A stretch of DNA of 55,487 bases from Saprolegnia diclina VS20 (GCF_000281045.1 NW_008246103.1:1-55487); one strand, 5' to 3'; shown: positions 9,625 to 20,860, numbered from the stretch's first letter. The notes: generated by a model from the letters alone, not told the origin. Made by a program: numbers and translations.

Positions 9625-11475
9625 ATGGACCTCCTTGTCTGCGTGAAGGAGGCGAGAGGCCTCCGCAACACGCAGGTCTTTGGCACGCAGGATCCGTACT
9701 GCACGATCAAGGTCTCGGGCACCAAGGTTAAGACCAAGGTGCACGCCAAAGGCGGCGTCGAGCCGCGCTTCGATGCGACGTTCCACATCCCGAGCGTCGA
9801 TGTGAACGAGCCGTTCCAAATCGAGATCAAGAACCACTCGATCCTGCGCAAGGCCCATATTGGCATCTACCGTGCGCCATTGCAAGAGGCCATCGCGGCG
9901 TCGCTGGGCGCCGAGCACTGGTTCAAACTCGAGCACCGGACCAAGCATCCGTCGCCCGGCGGCGAGGTGCGCCTCCGCCTCGAGTTGCGCGCTAGCTCCC
10001 TCACGCCGCCCGAGCCGCCCGTGAACGGCCACTTTGAGTTTCCGCGGCTGTACAAGAGCCGCGACTACAAGTCGTCGACGTACGAAGCACACGCTGTGGG
10101 CTCGACGCCGCCGCAAACACGATTCCAGCTGCAGTCCAACAACGCAGTGCGGTCCTCGTCAGACCGCCAGACGCCCGAGCGCCACACCGCCTCGGCCCCC
10201 GCGTTTATTCGGCAGGATCGCCACTCGGTGCCGCCCGAGCTTGCGCACGAGGCCGAGTCGTTGCCGGCCAAGACACAGCAGTACCATACACCACCGCAGC
10301 ATGCAGCCCCGCCACCGTACGCATCGGCGACGATCCCGCGACTGCCACCACGAAGTCTGCCATCCCAAATGAGCTCTGGTAGCAATCACAGCAATCACAG
10401 CAGTGGCTGGGCGCGCCAAGCTTCAGGCGAGAGCTCGACCGACGAGCGGTCCACCGTGCGGCCGCCACTGTACGCGATTCCAAACCCGGACGGCGACGGC
10501 CGCCTCGTATATATGGATCCGAACGGTCCGCCCGGCAGCTTCCGCGGCACGTTCCCGGTGCCGGCCGACGCCCCCGTGAACGACATAGCGAGTAACAGGG
10601 CGCGCCCCGTCACAACATCGATGGACGAGATCGACTGGGCGGGGTACGAAGAGCTCCAGGTGTACCGCCACTTGTACATTTACCCGTCCATGGTCAAGAT
10701 CATCCGGTCGCTCCAGAGTGACTACATGAAGACGGAGCTTGCGCACTACGGCGGCACGCTCGCGATGGTCAAGAGCCTCAAGTTTCCGGATGAAAAGGAT
10801 GCGCTCGTCAAGGAGATCATCTCGCTGAGCAAGGTCGACTGCCCCAAAGTGCTCCGCTTCATGGGCTTTTACATCTCGCCCACCGCGGGTCTTTGCTGCG
10901 TCACGGAGAACCTCGCGGGCAACCCGCCCGACTTGCGCGCGCTTCTGAACCGCCCCAAGCCCGGGCTGACGTGGCACGACAAGCTGCGCATCGCGACCGA
11001 GGTGGCCGAGGCGCTCGTGTACATGCACGCACAAAAGCCGATCATGATCCATCGCAACATCAAGGCGGCGTCGGTGATCCTCGGGCGGCGCCGCGAAGCC
11101 GTGCTGAGTGGCTTTGGCTGCTGCCGCGACCGCAGCTACGATCAAACCATGACGTCGGGCGTCGGCGACGTGCAGTGGTCCGCGCCCGAGATGCTCATGG
11201 ACGGTGACTACGCCGAGCGCGTCGACGTCTACTCGTTTGGCGTCCTCCTCGTCGAGCTCGACACGCACGAGATCCCGTTCTTGGAAGAGAGCGAGACGTA
11301 CCCGCGCAGCGACTTCATTGGGATGCTCGTCACGGGCCGCCTCCGCCACCGGCCATCGGCGTCGTGCCCTCCACCGATCCGAGACATCGTCGCGCTCTGC
11401 ATCCAGCACGACCCCGGCCTCCGCCCCGACATGCGCCAAGTGCTCGGTCTCCTCCAAGCTGTCGCATTAAGTTAA
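9625..11475 (+). CDS. C2-domain protein with C-terminal pseudokinase
   Basis: 616 aa, single exon, starting MDLLVCVKEARGL. An upstream in-frame ATG at 9547 lies before the C2 fold and is unlikely. Residues 1-125 are a C2 domain (GTQDPYCTIKVSG), a module for Ca2+/phospholipid or protein binding. Residues about 125-330 are a disordered Pro/Ser/His-rich linker. Residues about 345-612 form a tyrosine-kinase-like fold: the VAIK-type Lys383 is kept, but the catalytic HRD is HRN (Asn478) and DFG is GFG (Gly496), while APE is retained. Two essential Asp residues are missing, so phosphotransfer is unlikely. It probably scaffolds signalling at membranes. Tyrosine-kinase-like families are expanded in oomycetes. 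Confidence 0.88.
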   Translation: MDLLVCVKEARGLRNTQVFGTQDPYCTIKVSGTKVKTKVHAKGGVEPRFDATFHIPSVDVNEPFQIEIKNHSILRKAHIGIYRAPLQEAIAASLGAEHWFKLEHRTKHPSPGGEVRLRLELRASSLTPPEPPVNGHFEFPRLYKSRDYKSSTYEAHAVGSTPPQTRFQLQSNNAVRSSSDRQTPERHTASAPAFIRQDRHSVPPELAHEAESLPAKTQQYHTPPQHAAPPPYASATIPRLPPRSLPSQMSSGSNHSNHSSGWARQASGESSTDERSTVRPPLYAIPNPDGDGRLVYMDPNGPPGSFRGTFPVPADAPVNDIASNRARPVTTSMDEIDWAGYEELQVYRHLYIYPSMVKIIRSLQSDYMKTELAHYGGTLAMVKSLKFPDEKDALVKEIISLSKVDCPKVLRFMGFYISPTAGLCCVTENLAGNPPDLRALLNRPKPGLTWHDKLRIATEVAEALVYMHAQKPIMIHRNIKAASVILGRRREAVLSGFGCCRDRSYDQTMTSGVGDVQWSAPEMLMDGDYAERVDVYSFGVLLVELDTHEIPFLEESETYPRSDFIGMLVTGRLRHRPSASCPPPIRDIVALCIQHDPGLRPDMRQVLGLLQAVALS

Positions 11476-11622
11476 ACAATATCGTAGTGTCCTATGTTTA
11501 ATTGACCAAATTGTGTCGACGTCGAGCCAAGATATCGAAGCTCGAATCGGATTGGCTGCATTTTAACCAATGAAAGCGCCGGATCTTGATCGAGACCACT
11601 CGTTGCCACAGAAAGCAACTCG

Positions 11623-12738
11623 ATGGCCGCGGAAGGACTGGAGGTGCTCGCGCTGCGCCTGGACCAAGTCAAGGCCCGAGCCAAGTACGTGGCGTCGCTC
11701 AAGACGTGGTGCAAGGAGCTTAGCGTCCATGGCCGCCTCCTCACGCGCGGCAGCCTGCACCTCGTGCTCCTCGAAGGCAGCGCGTCCGGCCTCGACGCGC
11801 TCATCGCCCGGTACGCCTCCGAGCCCATTGACGAGAACGCAGCCGGCGAGGTACGCACACAAACAGTGCCATTGCAAGACGCTCATGCCCTTGGTGTAGA
11901 TGGTCAAGGACTCCATGTTTGATGTACTGGGCCGCCAGCCCCGGACAGGCGACGCTACGTTCCAGGGCTTTGTCGACCTGCAAGTGCTGGTACGCGCGAG
12001 AAGCAAACGACTTGTCGCTCATTCGGGTCGATGGTTGCGTAGAACGATGCGATGATGGACAAGCTCTTCGTGCAAGACTGGGGCGCTGATGCGGCGTGGA
12101 TCGCGGAAGCAAGAACGACGGATCGCTCCAAGCGCTTCATTGCGCGACGCGACGCCGCAAAGCTCAAGCGGAAACAGGAGCGGCAGAAGCTGGCACAGGA
12201 GCGCGACGCCAAGAAAGCGGCTAAGCGGGAAGCCAAGAAGCTGGAGGAAGGAGGGGCTGATGCATCGGACCATGACAACGACGGCACGGCCGAGGCCACG
12301 GTCCAGGTCGAGGCGTCCGAGACCCCTGTCGTCCCAAGTCCTGCACTCACGTCGACAAAAGACGCGATGCAGCCCGAAGTGGAGCCAAAGAAGACAGAGC
12401 CATCACATCCGTCCAAGGCTGCACAACCGACCAAGGCCAAGCACGAGCAGCCACCCAAGGCCAAGCAATCTCAGCAGCCCAAAGCTAAGCAATCTCAGCA
12501 ACCCAAGGCTAAGCAAACTCAGCAGCCCAAAGCCAAGCAAGCACAGCCAAACCAGTCACAGTCCAAGAAAGGACAAAAGAAGCCCTTCCAGAAGAAGGGG
12601 CCGCCGCAAAAGCCGGGCCCGAGCAAGAAGCGGTCGTTGGACCCGTGGGCCGCGCCCGAGGCGGCATCGCACGGTGCGCCTTCGTTCTCCATGGGCGCCA
12701 AGAAGAAGGCGCGCGCGAATCCCAAGTCCAAGCCTTGA
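11623..12738 (+). CDS. RWDD3 C-terminal-domain-like protein with Lys/Gln repeat tail
   Basis: Three exons (11623-11850, 11900-11989, 12043-12738), both introns phase 0 with GTACGC donors and TAG acceptors. The first about 150 residues (LRLDQVKARAKYV...LKTWCKEL...GRLL...LVLLEG) resemble the conserved C-terminal domain of RWDD3/RWDD2 proteins, which influence sumoylation. The N-terminal RWD fold itself is absent. The rest is a charged helix (KLKRKQERQKLAQERDAKKAAK), an acidic linker, and four copies of a QQPKAKQS octapeptide followed by a basic end (SMGAKKKARANPKSKP), suggesting nuclear or nucleolar location. Family assignment is from memory of RWDD3 and moderately sure; the role is inferred. 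Confidence 0.65.
12460..12545 (+). repeat. Coding minisatellite, 24-base period
   Basis: About four imperfect tandem copies encoding PKAKQSQQ inside the RWDD3-like gene. Changes between copies are mostly synonymous (cccaaagctaag versus cccaaggctaag), so the peptide repeat appears constrained. Confidence 0.75.
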
Positions 12739-12792
12739 TGAGCACGCGTAGGTTGGCATTATAAATACTACTAAACAGAAACACCCTCCTAT

Positions 12793-13293
12793 CTATATGT
12801 CGTCAATGTCCATCATATCGTACGAGAAGTCGGCCACGTCCTCGCTCTCGCTCTCGCTCGCGTCCGACTCGGGCTCGGTCTTCCACTCGGCGTTGTGGCG
12901 GGGCGGGCGGTAGAGCACAATCGCGGTCGACGTGTCGGCCGGCGGTTGCTCGTCGTGCAGTGGAAACGGTTGTTGGGTGCAAGTGGTCTGAAAAGCTTTG
13001 GCGGGCGACGTCAGCTCGAGCGTCGGGTACGATGCCTGCGCTTCGTACGGCACGAGCTGCAGCTGGTCCGACTCGGCGTCCATATCCACGTCCATGTCCA
13101 CGTCGTCGTTCTCGGGGGAGCTCACGTGGTCAAACCATACGGGCTCGGGCGCTTGCACCTGCGTGTACTGGAGGCTCTCTGCCAGCTTCATGCGCTTGTG
13201 GTGGCAGGGCGCGCTGTAGCTGTCGTCGTCGCGGCCACGGCGCAGGCCTCGGTTGAGGGCCATGGGGCGCGACTGGGGCGGGAACAACATCAT
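12793..13293 (-). CDS. Unknown acidic protein
   Basis: 166 aa from the MMLFPPQSR Met at 13293; an upstream Met at 13389 would add 32 residues. Converges with the RWDD3-like gene, with only 54 bases between stops. It has an Arg-rich N-terminus, a segment with MDVDMDAES repeats, and an Asp/Glu/Ser-rich C-terminus ending YDMMDIDDI. Largely disordered; no domain recognised. Acidic Met/Asp tails of this sort occur in nuclear regulators, but no function can be assigned. Confidence 0.55.
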   Translation of the reverse strand: MMLFPPQSRPMALNRGLRRGRDDDSYSAPCHHKRMKLAESLQYTQVQAPEPVWFDHVSSPENDDVDMDVDMDAESDQLQLVPYEAQASYPTLELTSPAKAFQTTCTQQPFPLHDEQPPADTSTAIVLYRPPRHNAEWKTEPESDASESESEDVADFSYDMMDIDDI

Positions 13294-14268
13294 CGTCGTC
13301 TTGGAATCGGTTCGTGTCGAGAGAAACTTGGCAACTGAAGCGCAATCGGCGAGCCCAATCATCCGGATACGCGACCATACAACGCCCAAGGTGGCGGCGC
13401 AGCTTCCAGAAGCAAGCTCGCGAATTATCCGGAAGCAATTCTAGAAAGTTCGTGTTTACGTCGTTGCGACGCGCCTCGCTACCAACAACTCGTCGCGAGC
13501 GAGTCCCGAGGGCACGGTTGACGCAGCAGCGGCCTCTCTCTGCGCCGTCGTCTCCATCCTGACCATAGTTGTCGCTCGTTTAGCTGTAGTGTATTTATAC
13601 GGTAACGTTAAGTTAACGGAAAATGCAATGCAATGTGGTAGCTGGAGATGGCAGGCCCGAGGTTGATAGGTCACCCAACCGAGATCCTGCAGTAAGGGAT
13701 TTACATCCCTTGTCCTGCAGATAGTACCGTGATCGAAGAAGGTTGTGAACCCAAGTGACAGCGAATTGCTTGCGACTGCATTTGCATGGAGGCCAGAATC
13801 GTGGGCACGACAACGGTAACTCCTGCAGACGTTTTGGGTCCACCGCCAGTGCGCACTCTCAATCCGAGCGACCGTCGCTTCCTCCCGACTGTTCGACTCC
13901 ATAGGTCATCTCTTGTGCTCGGTATGACCTGCCTGTGATACATTGTTCACTTTCTTCTTGAGCATACATCCGTGAGTGTGCCACGTATATGTACATGTAT
14001 GACGTCGACGGCTTGAGCTCGAGCAATACAACTACAATATGAGCATGCGCTTGGAGATTGGCTTCGTCATAAGTCTTTTTTCCATAGGACCGAGCCAAAA
14101 TAGCATGGATGCACGCCGACGACCTGTGCGCAAACGGGCGCGCAAGGTCGTCGAGTAAAGATCGCGTGCTTCCAGAGAGTTCCACGTGGGGTGTTTTAAA
14201 CACATCCGTGCAAGCATGTGTTTGAATCGCATCATCATCGGGCCAGTCTCCAAACAGCCGAGGCGTCC
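13294..14268. other. Intergenic region with a compact hairpin
   Basis: About 1 kb. No gene seen. Contains a hairpin at 13687-13720 (see separate entry) and the promoter of the plus-strand gene at 14269. Confidence 0.5.
13687..13720. repeat. Nested inverted repeat / hairpin
   Basis: CTGCAG, then AAGGGAT, a four-base TTAC loop, ATCCCTT, and a second CTGCAG. The 7-bp inner stem is perfect and the outer CTGCAG arms pair with a small bulge. Meaning unknown. Confidence 0.6.
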
Positions 14269-14874
14269 ATGCTGCGTCGCGGAGTCCGCCGCCGGCGCGA
14301 AGCCGACGACGAAGAGGTCTACCTGCAGATGCCCGCCCACAAGAAGAGCCTCGTCGAGTTCCTCGAGAACATGTGCATCTCGTCGGCAGCGTCGCCGTCC
14401 TCGCCCGCGGGCACGACCAAGGCCGACGCCAAGGCGAGGCCGCCGAGCCCCGCTGCGTACGTTGCGGCCACAGGCCCACGCCAGTTCCTCCACCCGCAAC
14501 GCGTCCATCTCGACCTCTACACGTCCTACCTGTAAGCACTATGCTGCGCCACGCGTCTACCTACTCATCGGACATGTTGTAGGCAGCGACGGGCCGCGCC
14601 GCCGCGGGACCCCGCCCTCGGTGCTCTCGTGCTCTACAACCCCAAGCCCAATCTCAACCCGATGCGGAGCTACATGTTTCCGCCATTCACGATTCCTGAA
14701 GAAAGCGAGATCGAAGACAGTGACTTTATGACGGACGTCGACATGGAGAGCGACGACCCTGCGTCGCCCATCATCGTACCTGCGCCAGGGCGACCACGCC
14801 CCGCCGGCAATCTCTCCCACAGCGAATGGTTCTTATCGGACGAGTCCGATGATGATAACATGGACCTTCTATAG
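14269..14874 (+). CDS. Unknown protein, two exons
   Basis: Exons 14269-14531 and 14583-14874 (51-base intron, GTAAGC...TTGTAG, phase 2), about 184 aa. The start is basic (MLRRGVRRRREADDEEVYLQMP), followed by a Ser/Pro/Ala-rich stretch. The second exon is acidic (EESEIEDSDFMTDVDMESDD) and ends SDESDDDNMDLL. No domain recognised. The acidic C-terminus resembles that of the neighbour at 12793, but I cannot show homology. Confidence 0.6.
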
Positions 14875-14943
14875 CGTTGGCCATACTCGTATTGCGTTTG
14901 ACATTCACCGATCTCTGCAGCCGATATGCATGGGGCGCATGTC

Positions 14944-16482
14944 TTAGTGGGCAGGCGGGTCCTTCTGCCACACGCAGAGCTTGCCGTCAAAGTCGGGCGA
15001 CACGAGCATCGGCAAGTGGGGGTGCCTACGCAGCAAGAGAACGTTAGAGTGCGTCACAAGCACTTCTCGGTCGTCCTACCATCGCACGTCGCGCGTGACG
15101 CCCGGTGGGCCGCGGCGGCGGTCACGCGGCGACTGATTGCGCTCGAGCTGCTCGACGATCGCGCCCGTGAGCACATCGTAAATGTACACGTCGCCGTCGG
15201 CCGAGCCCGAGTAGATGAAGCGCTGGGCGGTCGAGTGCAAGGGAGAGAAGTAGCACCGGATGAGCGTCTGCTGCACCATGTGCCCGCGGTACGTCATGAT
15301 CGACTGGTCTTGCGGGTGCGGCGTCTCAGCCTCGTCGTCTTCGTACCCCGGGTACATCTCGAAGCGGTAGTCCCACTCGTACCGGCGCGGCACGACCTGC
15401 ACCTTGTCGTTCGAGAGACACTTGCGCAAATCCCAGAGCTTGCAGCTCTGGTCCTTGGCGTTCGAGATGAAGTAGTAGCCGTCGTTGCGCGAGCTCAAGT
15501 GCGTAACGCCGTCCGTGTGGCCTAGGGATGGCATGAGCCGCTTGGTTCAATGCATATCTCTACCTGGGAAGACGCCTTGGGGCGTCGCATTCGACTCGGA
15601 CATCATGCGCCGGTCCCAGAGCTTGATGAGCTGGTCGTCCGACCCGCTGAGAAAGACGTTCGAGTAGTCGTCGACAAATGTAATCGCGTTCACGTCGTTC
15701 GTGTGGCCCATGAGATGACACACGGTCTTGTTGGTCGTCATGTCATGCAGCACGACGCTGTTGCTCGACGTGCCGGCGAGGAGCTCGGTGCCCGACGAAT
15801 TGAGCCCGAGACACCAGACGCCAAAGTCCCGCAGGTAGCGCGTCGACGGCGTCGACTGCCGCGATGGGCTCAGGCGGAACGTTGTCTCGCTCGTTGGCGA
15901 CACCAACCGCACCGAGCTCGTGATCGACGAGTACACGATGCTGTCGGCGTTGGGTGTGAAATGGGCGTCCGTGACCGTCCAGCGCAGGTTCCGCGCCGGC
16001 AGCGATAGCACTCGCTTCCACGTCGCACTGTCGTACACGGAGATCTCTTCGCTCTGGCCCGCAATGAGAAATTGCCGCCCATCGGCGCTAAACTCGCCAC
16101 AGTAGAGCCGCTCGACTAGCTGGTCGACTTCGTGGAACTGGCTGTTGATGCCAAACGGCAAAAACGACTCGTTGGTTGCGAGGCGCTCTGGCGTGCTCAA
16201 ATGGCCGCGTCGCTCGCGCTGGAAGAGGAGCGAGATGAGCCCCGGCACGCGCGACGTGTGCCCCTTGGATGTTGCCCGCGGCAGGCGGTAGCGGTAGCGC
16301 GCCGACGCGAGGCTCAAGTCGCAGCGCTCTGCAAGACTCTCATGCATGCGCGTCGTCGTCATCGCCTCGCGCTGGTTGCGCTCGAACGGTGGAACGTACA
16401 GCGAAGCCGCCATGGCACGAACCAGCTGCAACTCGCGGAGTGAGGAATTGGATTCGCCGATCCTTCCAGATACGTCGCTCAT
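14944..16482 (-). CDS. DCAF11: WD40 substrate receptor, DCAF11 (WDR23)-type
   Basis: Exons 15564-16482, 15080-15521 and 14944-15025 with 42- and 54-base introns; about 480 aa. After an N-terminal extension with HTSRVPGLISLLFQRE (typical of DCAF11 and plant LEC14B), WD repeats follow: RLYCGEFSADGRQFLIAG, FTPNADSIVYSS, LGLNSSGTELLAGTSSN, a SGSDDQLIKLWDRR repeat, GHTDGVTHLSSRNDGYYFIS, and a last one ending FDGKLCVWQKD. WDxR motifs (LWDRR, LWDLR) are those that bind DDB1, so the protein likely recruits substrates to a CUL4-DDB1 ubiquitin ligase in the nucleus or cytosol. Start at 16482; a downstream Met (AMAASLYVPP) is also possible. Confidence 0.87.
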
Positions 16483-16626
16483 ATCCGGCAGGTCTGAACT
16501 CTTCCGAAGACGAAAGATCGCAATTCTACTCGAATGCCAGTATAATGAAACTTGTGACAGCGACTAAGATCTGCGCTCTGTACAATACATCAGTGCCAAG
16601 AGTTACTGCAGGGGTATATAGCGAGG

Positions 16627-17667
16627 TTAGACAAAATGCGACTCGGGCTCGGGCGTGCTAATTTCCTTGAGCGGCTGGTCGATAAGGAGCACGTCGCGGA
16701 CGCAAATGTCGAGGATGTACGCCGTGAGGCCCCAAATGACGTGTGGGCCTGCCGTGAAGACGGGCGTTGCGTTTTTGGGTCGGATCCAGTACTTGTCTTC
16801 GACGAGCAGTGAGAGAGGCACCGTGAAGAGGCTCTCGACCTCGCTCGCGTTGATGCGCAGCAGGTCGGCGTTGAAGTCGGCAATGTGGCCGACCACGGGC
16901 GTCACGGCCACGCCTGTAATCGATGCAACGTTCGACCAATCGCAGCGCAAAACACCGAGCACGTTGACCTATTACGCTGGATGAGCGCACATATCAATGG
17001 TGCAATGAACCTGCGAGGCGCGGACGCCGACTTCTTCCTCCATCTCGCGCAAGCACGTGTCTTCGATGCAGTTGTCAATGTTTTCGACCATGCCCCCTGG
17101 AAAGCACACTTCGCCGCGATGGAAGCGCATCTGGGACGACCGCAGCGTGAAAATGACGTGCGGACTGCCATCACTCGCCATCGTACAGAGCGGAATCACA
17201 ACCGCCGCGCGCTTTGCTGACGCCTTGGCGATTTGCCGCGGAAGTCGGTTCAAGCGCTTGCGGATGCGGTCCAAGTGCCGTCCCGAGAAAGCGTCCAGCA
17301 GATCTGTCGTAGGCGGCTTGTCCTTCACCAGGGCTATGCAATCAAAAATATAAGCGCCATATCAGATCATAGATTATACCAGCGCCACGGAATGGCTGCA
17401 GCAGAAGCGCCAGCTCATCGATTTTGCCTTCTTCGAGCAGCTTGGCACAACGGCGCAGCGTTTGTTCCCTAGTAGCGTCGCGTGGTCAGTGACGGAAGCG
17501 TATGGCTGGCAGCGGCACCTGTCGCTAAAGCCCGCTGCGAGCGCCGGCGCCGTGTAGTGCGCAACGAGGTACGTCGTGTCCACGGGGTACTCGGGCAGCT
17601 TGAGCGCCTTGTGCGAGAAGAGGCGTCGATCGACCACGGCCTTGCCCACCGCACGGAAGCGGCTCAT
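16627..17667 (-). CDS. Nudix hydrolase, NUDT7/8 (CoA diphosphatase)-type
   Basis: Four exons (17519-17667, 17380-17468, 17011-17333, 16627-16968) with 42-50-base introns; 300 aa. The splices restore one smooth frame (e.g. FSDREQTLRRCAKLLEEGK, GAALVKDKPP, RASQVNVLGVL). The C-terminal half carries SSQMRFHRGEVCFPGGMVE and the Nudix helix CLREMEEEVGV, the UPF0035/CoA-pyrophosphatase arrangement. These enzymes split CoA and acyl-CoA into acyl-phosphopantetheine and 3',5'-ADP, often in peroxisomes or mitochondria. The end SHFV is not a clear PTS1. The N-terminal 80 residues (DTTYLVAHYTAPALAAG) are an unrecognised extension. Confidence 0.83.
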
Positions 17668-18103
17668 GGTGAAGATTCCGATTTGCACGTTTTGCAGCGA
17701 GATTCGACAGAAACGCAGACGTCCTGTTAAGTGCGATGCTGAGGTCGATGACGCAATCTCTCTAGAATAGTGTTAATGGGATTGAAAAACGGCGCGCGAG
17801 ACGGTGGACGGCCTGAGGTAGGCTTGGGGAGCGGTACCCATACAAAGATGCACTAGTGTACCTGGCTTGTGTGCTTGTCGTGGAGGTATGAACATGTACT
17901 CCTTCTGTTCGAAGCGTGCTTTGTGGCGTTCTTTTCACACTAAATCAAGATTGGTACCTAGATGCGGTCTGTCGCACGCTGACCTTCTAACGCGCCTTGG
18001 ACCAATGGGTGAGCTTTTGATTGGCCAGAGCCAATCAGAACTGACTTGACACGCGTGTTATAACACATAACACGCTGGACGCGCTGTTAGATTGAAACTG
18101 CCG
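17668..18103. promoter_or_regulatory. Intergenic region with TGTTA repeats near its right end
   Basis: Between divergent starts at 17667 (minus) and 18104 (plus). CCAAT-like elements at 18001-18037 (accaatggg, attggccagagccaatcag) are followed at 18051-18094 by ACGCGTGTTATAACACATAA and CTGTTAGATTG. A similar set lies before the gene at 42390. Confidence 0.4.
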
Positions 18104-20527
18104 ATGTCGTTCGTCCCAACACGGCCGCTTGGGCGCCGGGACAGCCGGGGTGAGACACCCGAGCGCGACGACGGGGCCTTCACGAGCGTCGTGCCCAGCG
18201 CCAAACTGCGGTCAACGGCCGAGGTACCGAGGTAGCGGCTCGCTTCTTGCTCATGGCGTCCTAGGCCTTGCTCCAGCCTTTCTCCAAGCGGCCGGAGGAA
18301 GTAGCCTTTCCGCGCAAACAGCAAGACGAGGCAGGCAATCTCCCCAAGACCAAGTTCCTCGCCATGCGTCGGCAGAACGCCAAAGGCCGCAGCGACATGC
18401 CGCGTGATGTCGTGCTCGGCGTGCATCGCAACCTCGCGGCGCTCACGTCCATCAACACCAGTCGCCATATCCTTACGGCCGCATCAACGCTCATGCTTGC
18501 TGTAGAGGAGCGCAACGATGCCATTCAAGCCCGACAAGAGCTGGAGAAGGCCAAAGTCGATATTGAGGCACTCAAAGGTGCGCAGCGTTGTGCAGAGAAG
18601 GGGACTCGAGCAGCAGTCTAGGCGAGCTCCGAACGATTCACGCCCAAGAAAACCAGCGCGCAGCCTCGCGCGAGAGCAATCGAGATAGAGTTCGCACGAG
18701 CATAGCGACGCCCAGCACCCCGCGCATGTCGCACCTCAAATCCTTTGACGCGTCGATCGAACTTGACGCCAAGGTAATAGAATAGCGTGACACATCTCCG
18801 ACGCAAGTTGGCCAATATGATCGTATAGCTGCGCGCCCTCGAGAACCAGCACCAGAGCCTTGTCGAGACGAACCGCCAGCTCATCAAGCAGCTACAGAAG
18901 GCCGAGGCGGGCCGGCAACACGCATCATTGACGCTCGACAGCACCCGCTCGGATCTCGAGCGGGCGGCGAACGAGGTTCTTGCGCTGCGAGCCCAAGCGC
19001 AAGAGCTCCGAGAGCACAGCCAAACGCTCACGCAGTTTGAGGCAATATCCAAAGTACCCGTCCTGATGTGCAGAGTCGATTTGAGCGTGGAATGGCTAGA
19101 AATTGGCACAAGAGAACGACCAGCTGCGGCTCGAGGTCGTCCGCGCCCACGACGACGTCAATGCCAAGGCATTACGCGACCGGAAAGGGCGCCAAGGCCT
19201 CCACGACGAGATTGCCGCGCTTGCGAGCGAGAAGGCCGTGCACATTGAAAGGATTGCAGAGCTAACGGCGACGGTGGCCGCCATCTCGGACGCCCACGCA
19301 GCGACGCACGCCAAGCTCCTGCACCTCGAGAGCGTCCATGCGATCTTGGAAGCCCAAGTGGAGACTCTCATGGAGACGAACTTGGAACTCGCGCGGGTAG
19401 ATTTACATGGCAAAATGCACCTCGTTTCCATGCACGCTTGTAGGCAAAAGCAGGGCTCAGCGACGAGCTCGCGCACGAGCGGTCGTCCGATAGTCGCCAA
19501 GAGCGGAACGCACTGAACGCCAAGTGCCTCGAGCTAGCGAACGCGGTCGGCAAGCTCGAGACGGACCTGCTCCTTGAGCGCAACGTGTCGGCCAAGAAGC
19601 AGGCGCTCGTCGACCAGTACAAGGCGTCGATGGCAGGCATGACCGCGCAGATCGAAGCGCTCGTCAAGCAAGTCGCGCACCTCGAAGCGCACCAAGCGCC
19701 GCGAGACGAGTCGAGTCTTTTGCACCGCCTGCATGACGCACCCGCGTCAGCAAACGCGACCGTGGCGGCGCTTCAGATGGCGCGCAATGGAAAAGACGAA
19801 GCGCTCTCGATCCTCTCGGAAGAGAAGGCGCAGCTCGCGACGCGCGTCCGCGAGCTCCAGCAGGAGAACGCTGCGCTTGTGCTGCGCCTCAAATCCGGCG
19901 AAAACAACCAGATCGCAGTGTTGCAAGCGCAGATGCAGGCGCTGCTGACCAAGCAAACCGACTCCCTGCGTGCCAAAGACGCGGCTGTCGCCGACTTGGC
20001 CAAGGCGCGCGCCGACTACACCGCCCTGCGCGTCGCCTTTGACGACTTGCAGGCGAGGACAACCGACCCCGCGGCCGCGACCCTCCTTCGCCGCGCCCAC
20101 GATGAGCTGCGCGCGACGGTACAAAAGATCGTCGAGGCCGAGGCGTCGTCCGAGGTATACTTGTTGCCCTGCCTTGCGCTCTTGACATGCAGTGGCGTAG
20201 AGTACGTTCACATGCCTCCTCTGCATGCAGGTGCTGGAGCAGCCCATGACGCTCGTGGGCTGTGGCCATACGTTCTGTCGCCGCTGCGTCGTCCGCGGCA
20301 ACCGAGAGAGCAAGATCGTCTGCAAGGTACACGTGCTTTCGCCAGCGATGGGACGCACTGTGCCATAGGAGTGCCACTACGAATGCATGGAGAAGAGCTT
20401 GTTCGAGAACCAAGCCCTCGCCGACCTCGCCGCCCGCTTTGTGTTTCGCCAACAAGCGCTGGCGTCGCTCACTGCCACATGTCGCGACCTCGGCGCTGCC
20501 TTTGCCGCCTCGTCGCCGCCCACTTGA
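18104..20527 (+). CDS. Long coiled-coil protein with incomplete C-terminal RING
   Basis: Eight exons (18104-18223, 18265-18577, 18622-18773, 18829-19053, 19100-19396, 19444-20154, 20231-20326, 20369-20527), all phases consistent; 690 aa. Residues about 130-600 are heptad-rich coiled coil (ENQHQSLVETNRQLIKQL; SEEKAQLATRVRELQQENAA). Residues 607-640 read VLEQPMTLVGCGHTFCRRC...CKEC, the second half of a RING finger: Cys617, His619, Cys622, Cys625, Cys637, Cys640. The expected first CxxC before VLEQP is missing, and no alternative splice I tried supplies it. It may be a U-box-like or half RING. Probable scaffold or E3-like protein. Confidence 0.78.
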
Positions 20528-20860
20528 CCCTTAGCCACTGTCGTATCATTCAATGGCATCCGTGTGTTCCAGTGGACCGCATCGCTGCTTGCTGGTCATG
20601 AACCTTGCAGCATGCTGCATCGCTTGGCCTCCTTGCCAAGGAGGCCACCTCTCTGTCATCAAGGTCCGCTGTGTCGTGAGAAGCAGGAGGAATCTCGAAG
20701 CCCATTTTGAAACGACGCAAAGATCGCGTCCTTTTTGGCCAATCGTAATACGACGTCGGTGGAATTTTATCCAATCAACGGCGGTCCGTTACACGGCTGT
20801 TTAGTGCTTGCGTTTGTATGGGGCAGATTGACTTTTGCAAAGAGAGACGGACGACGCAGC

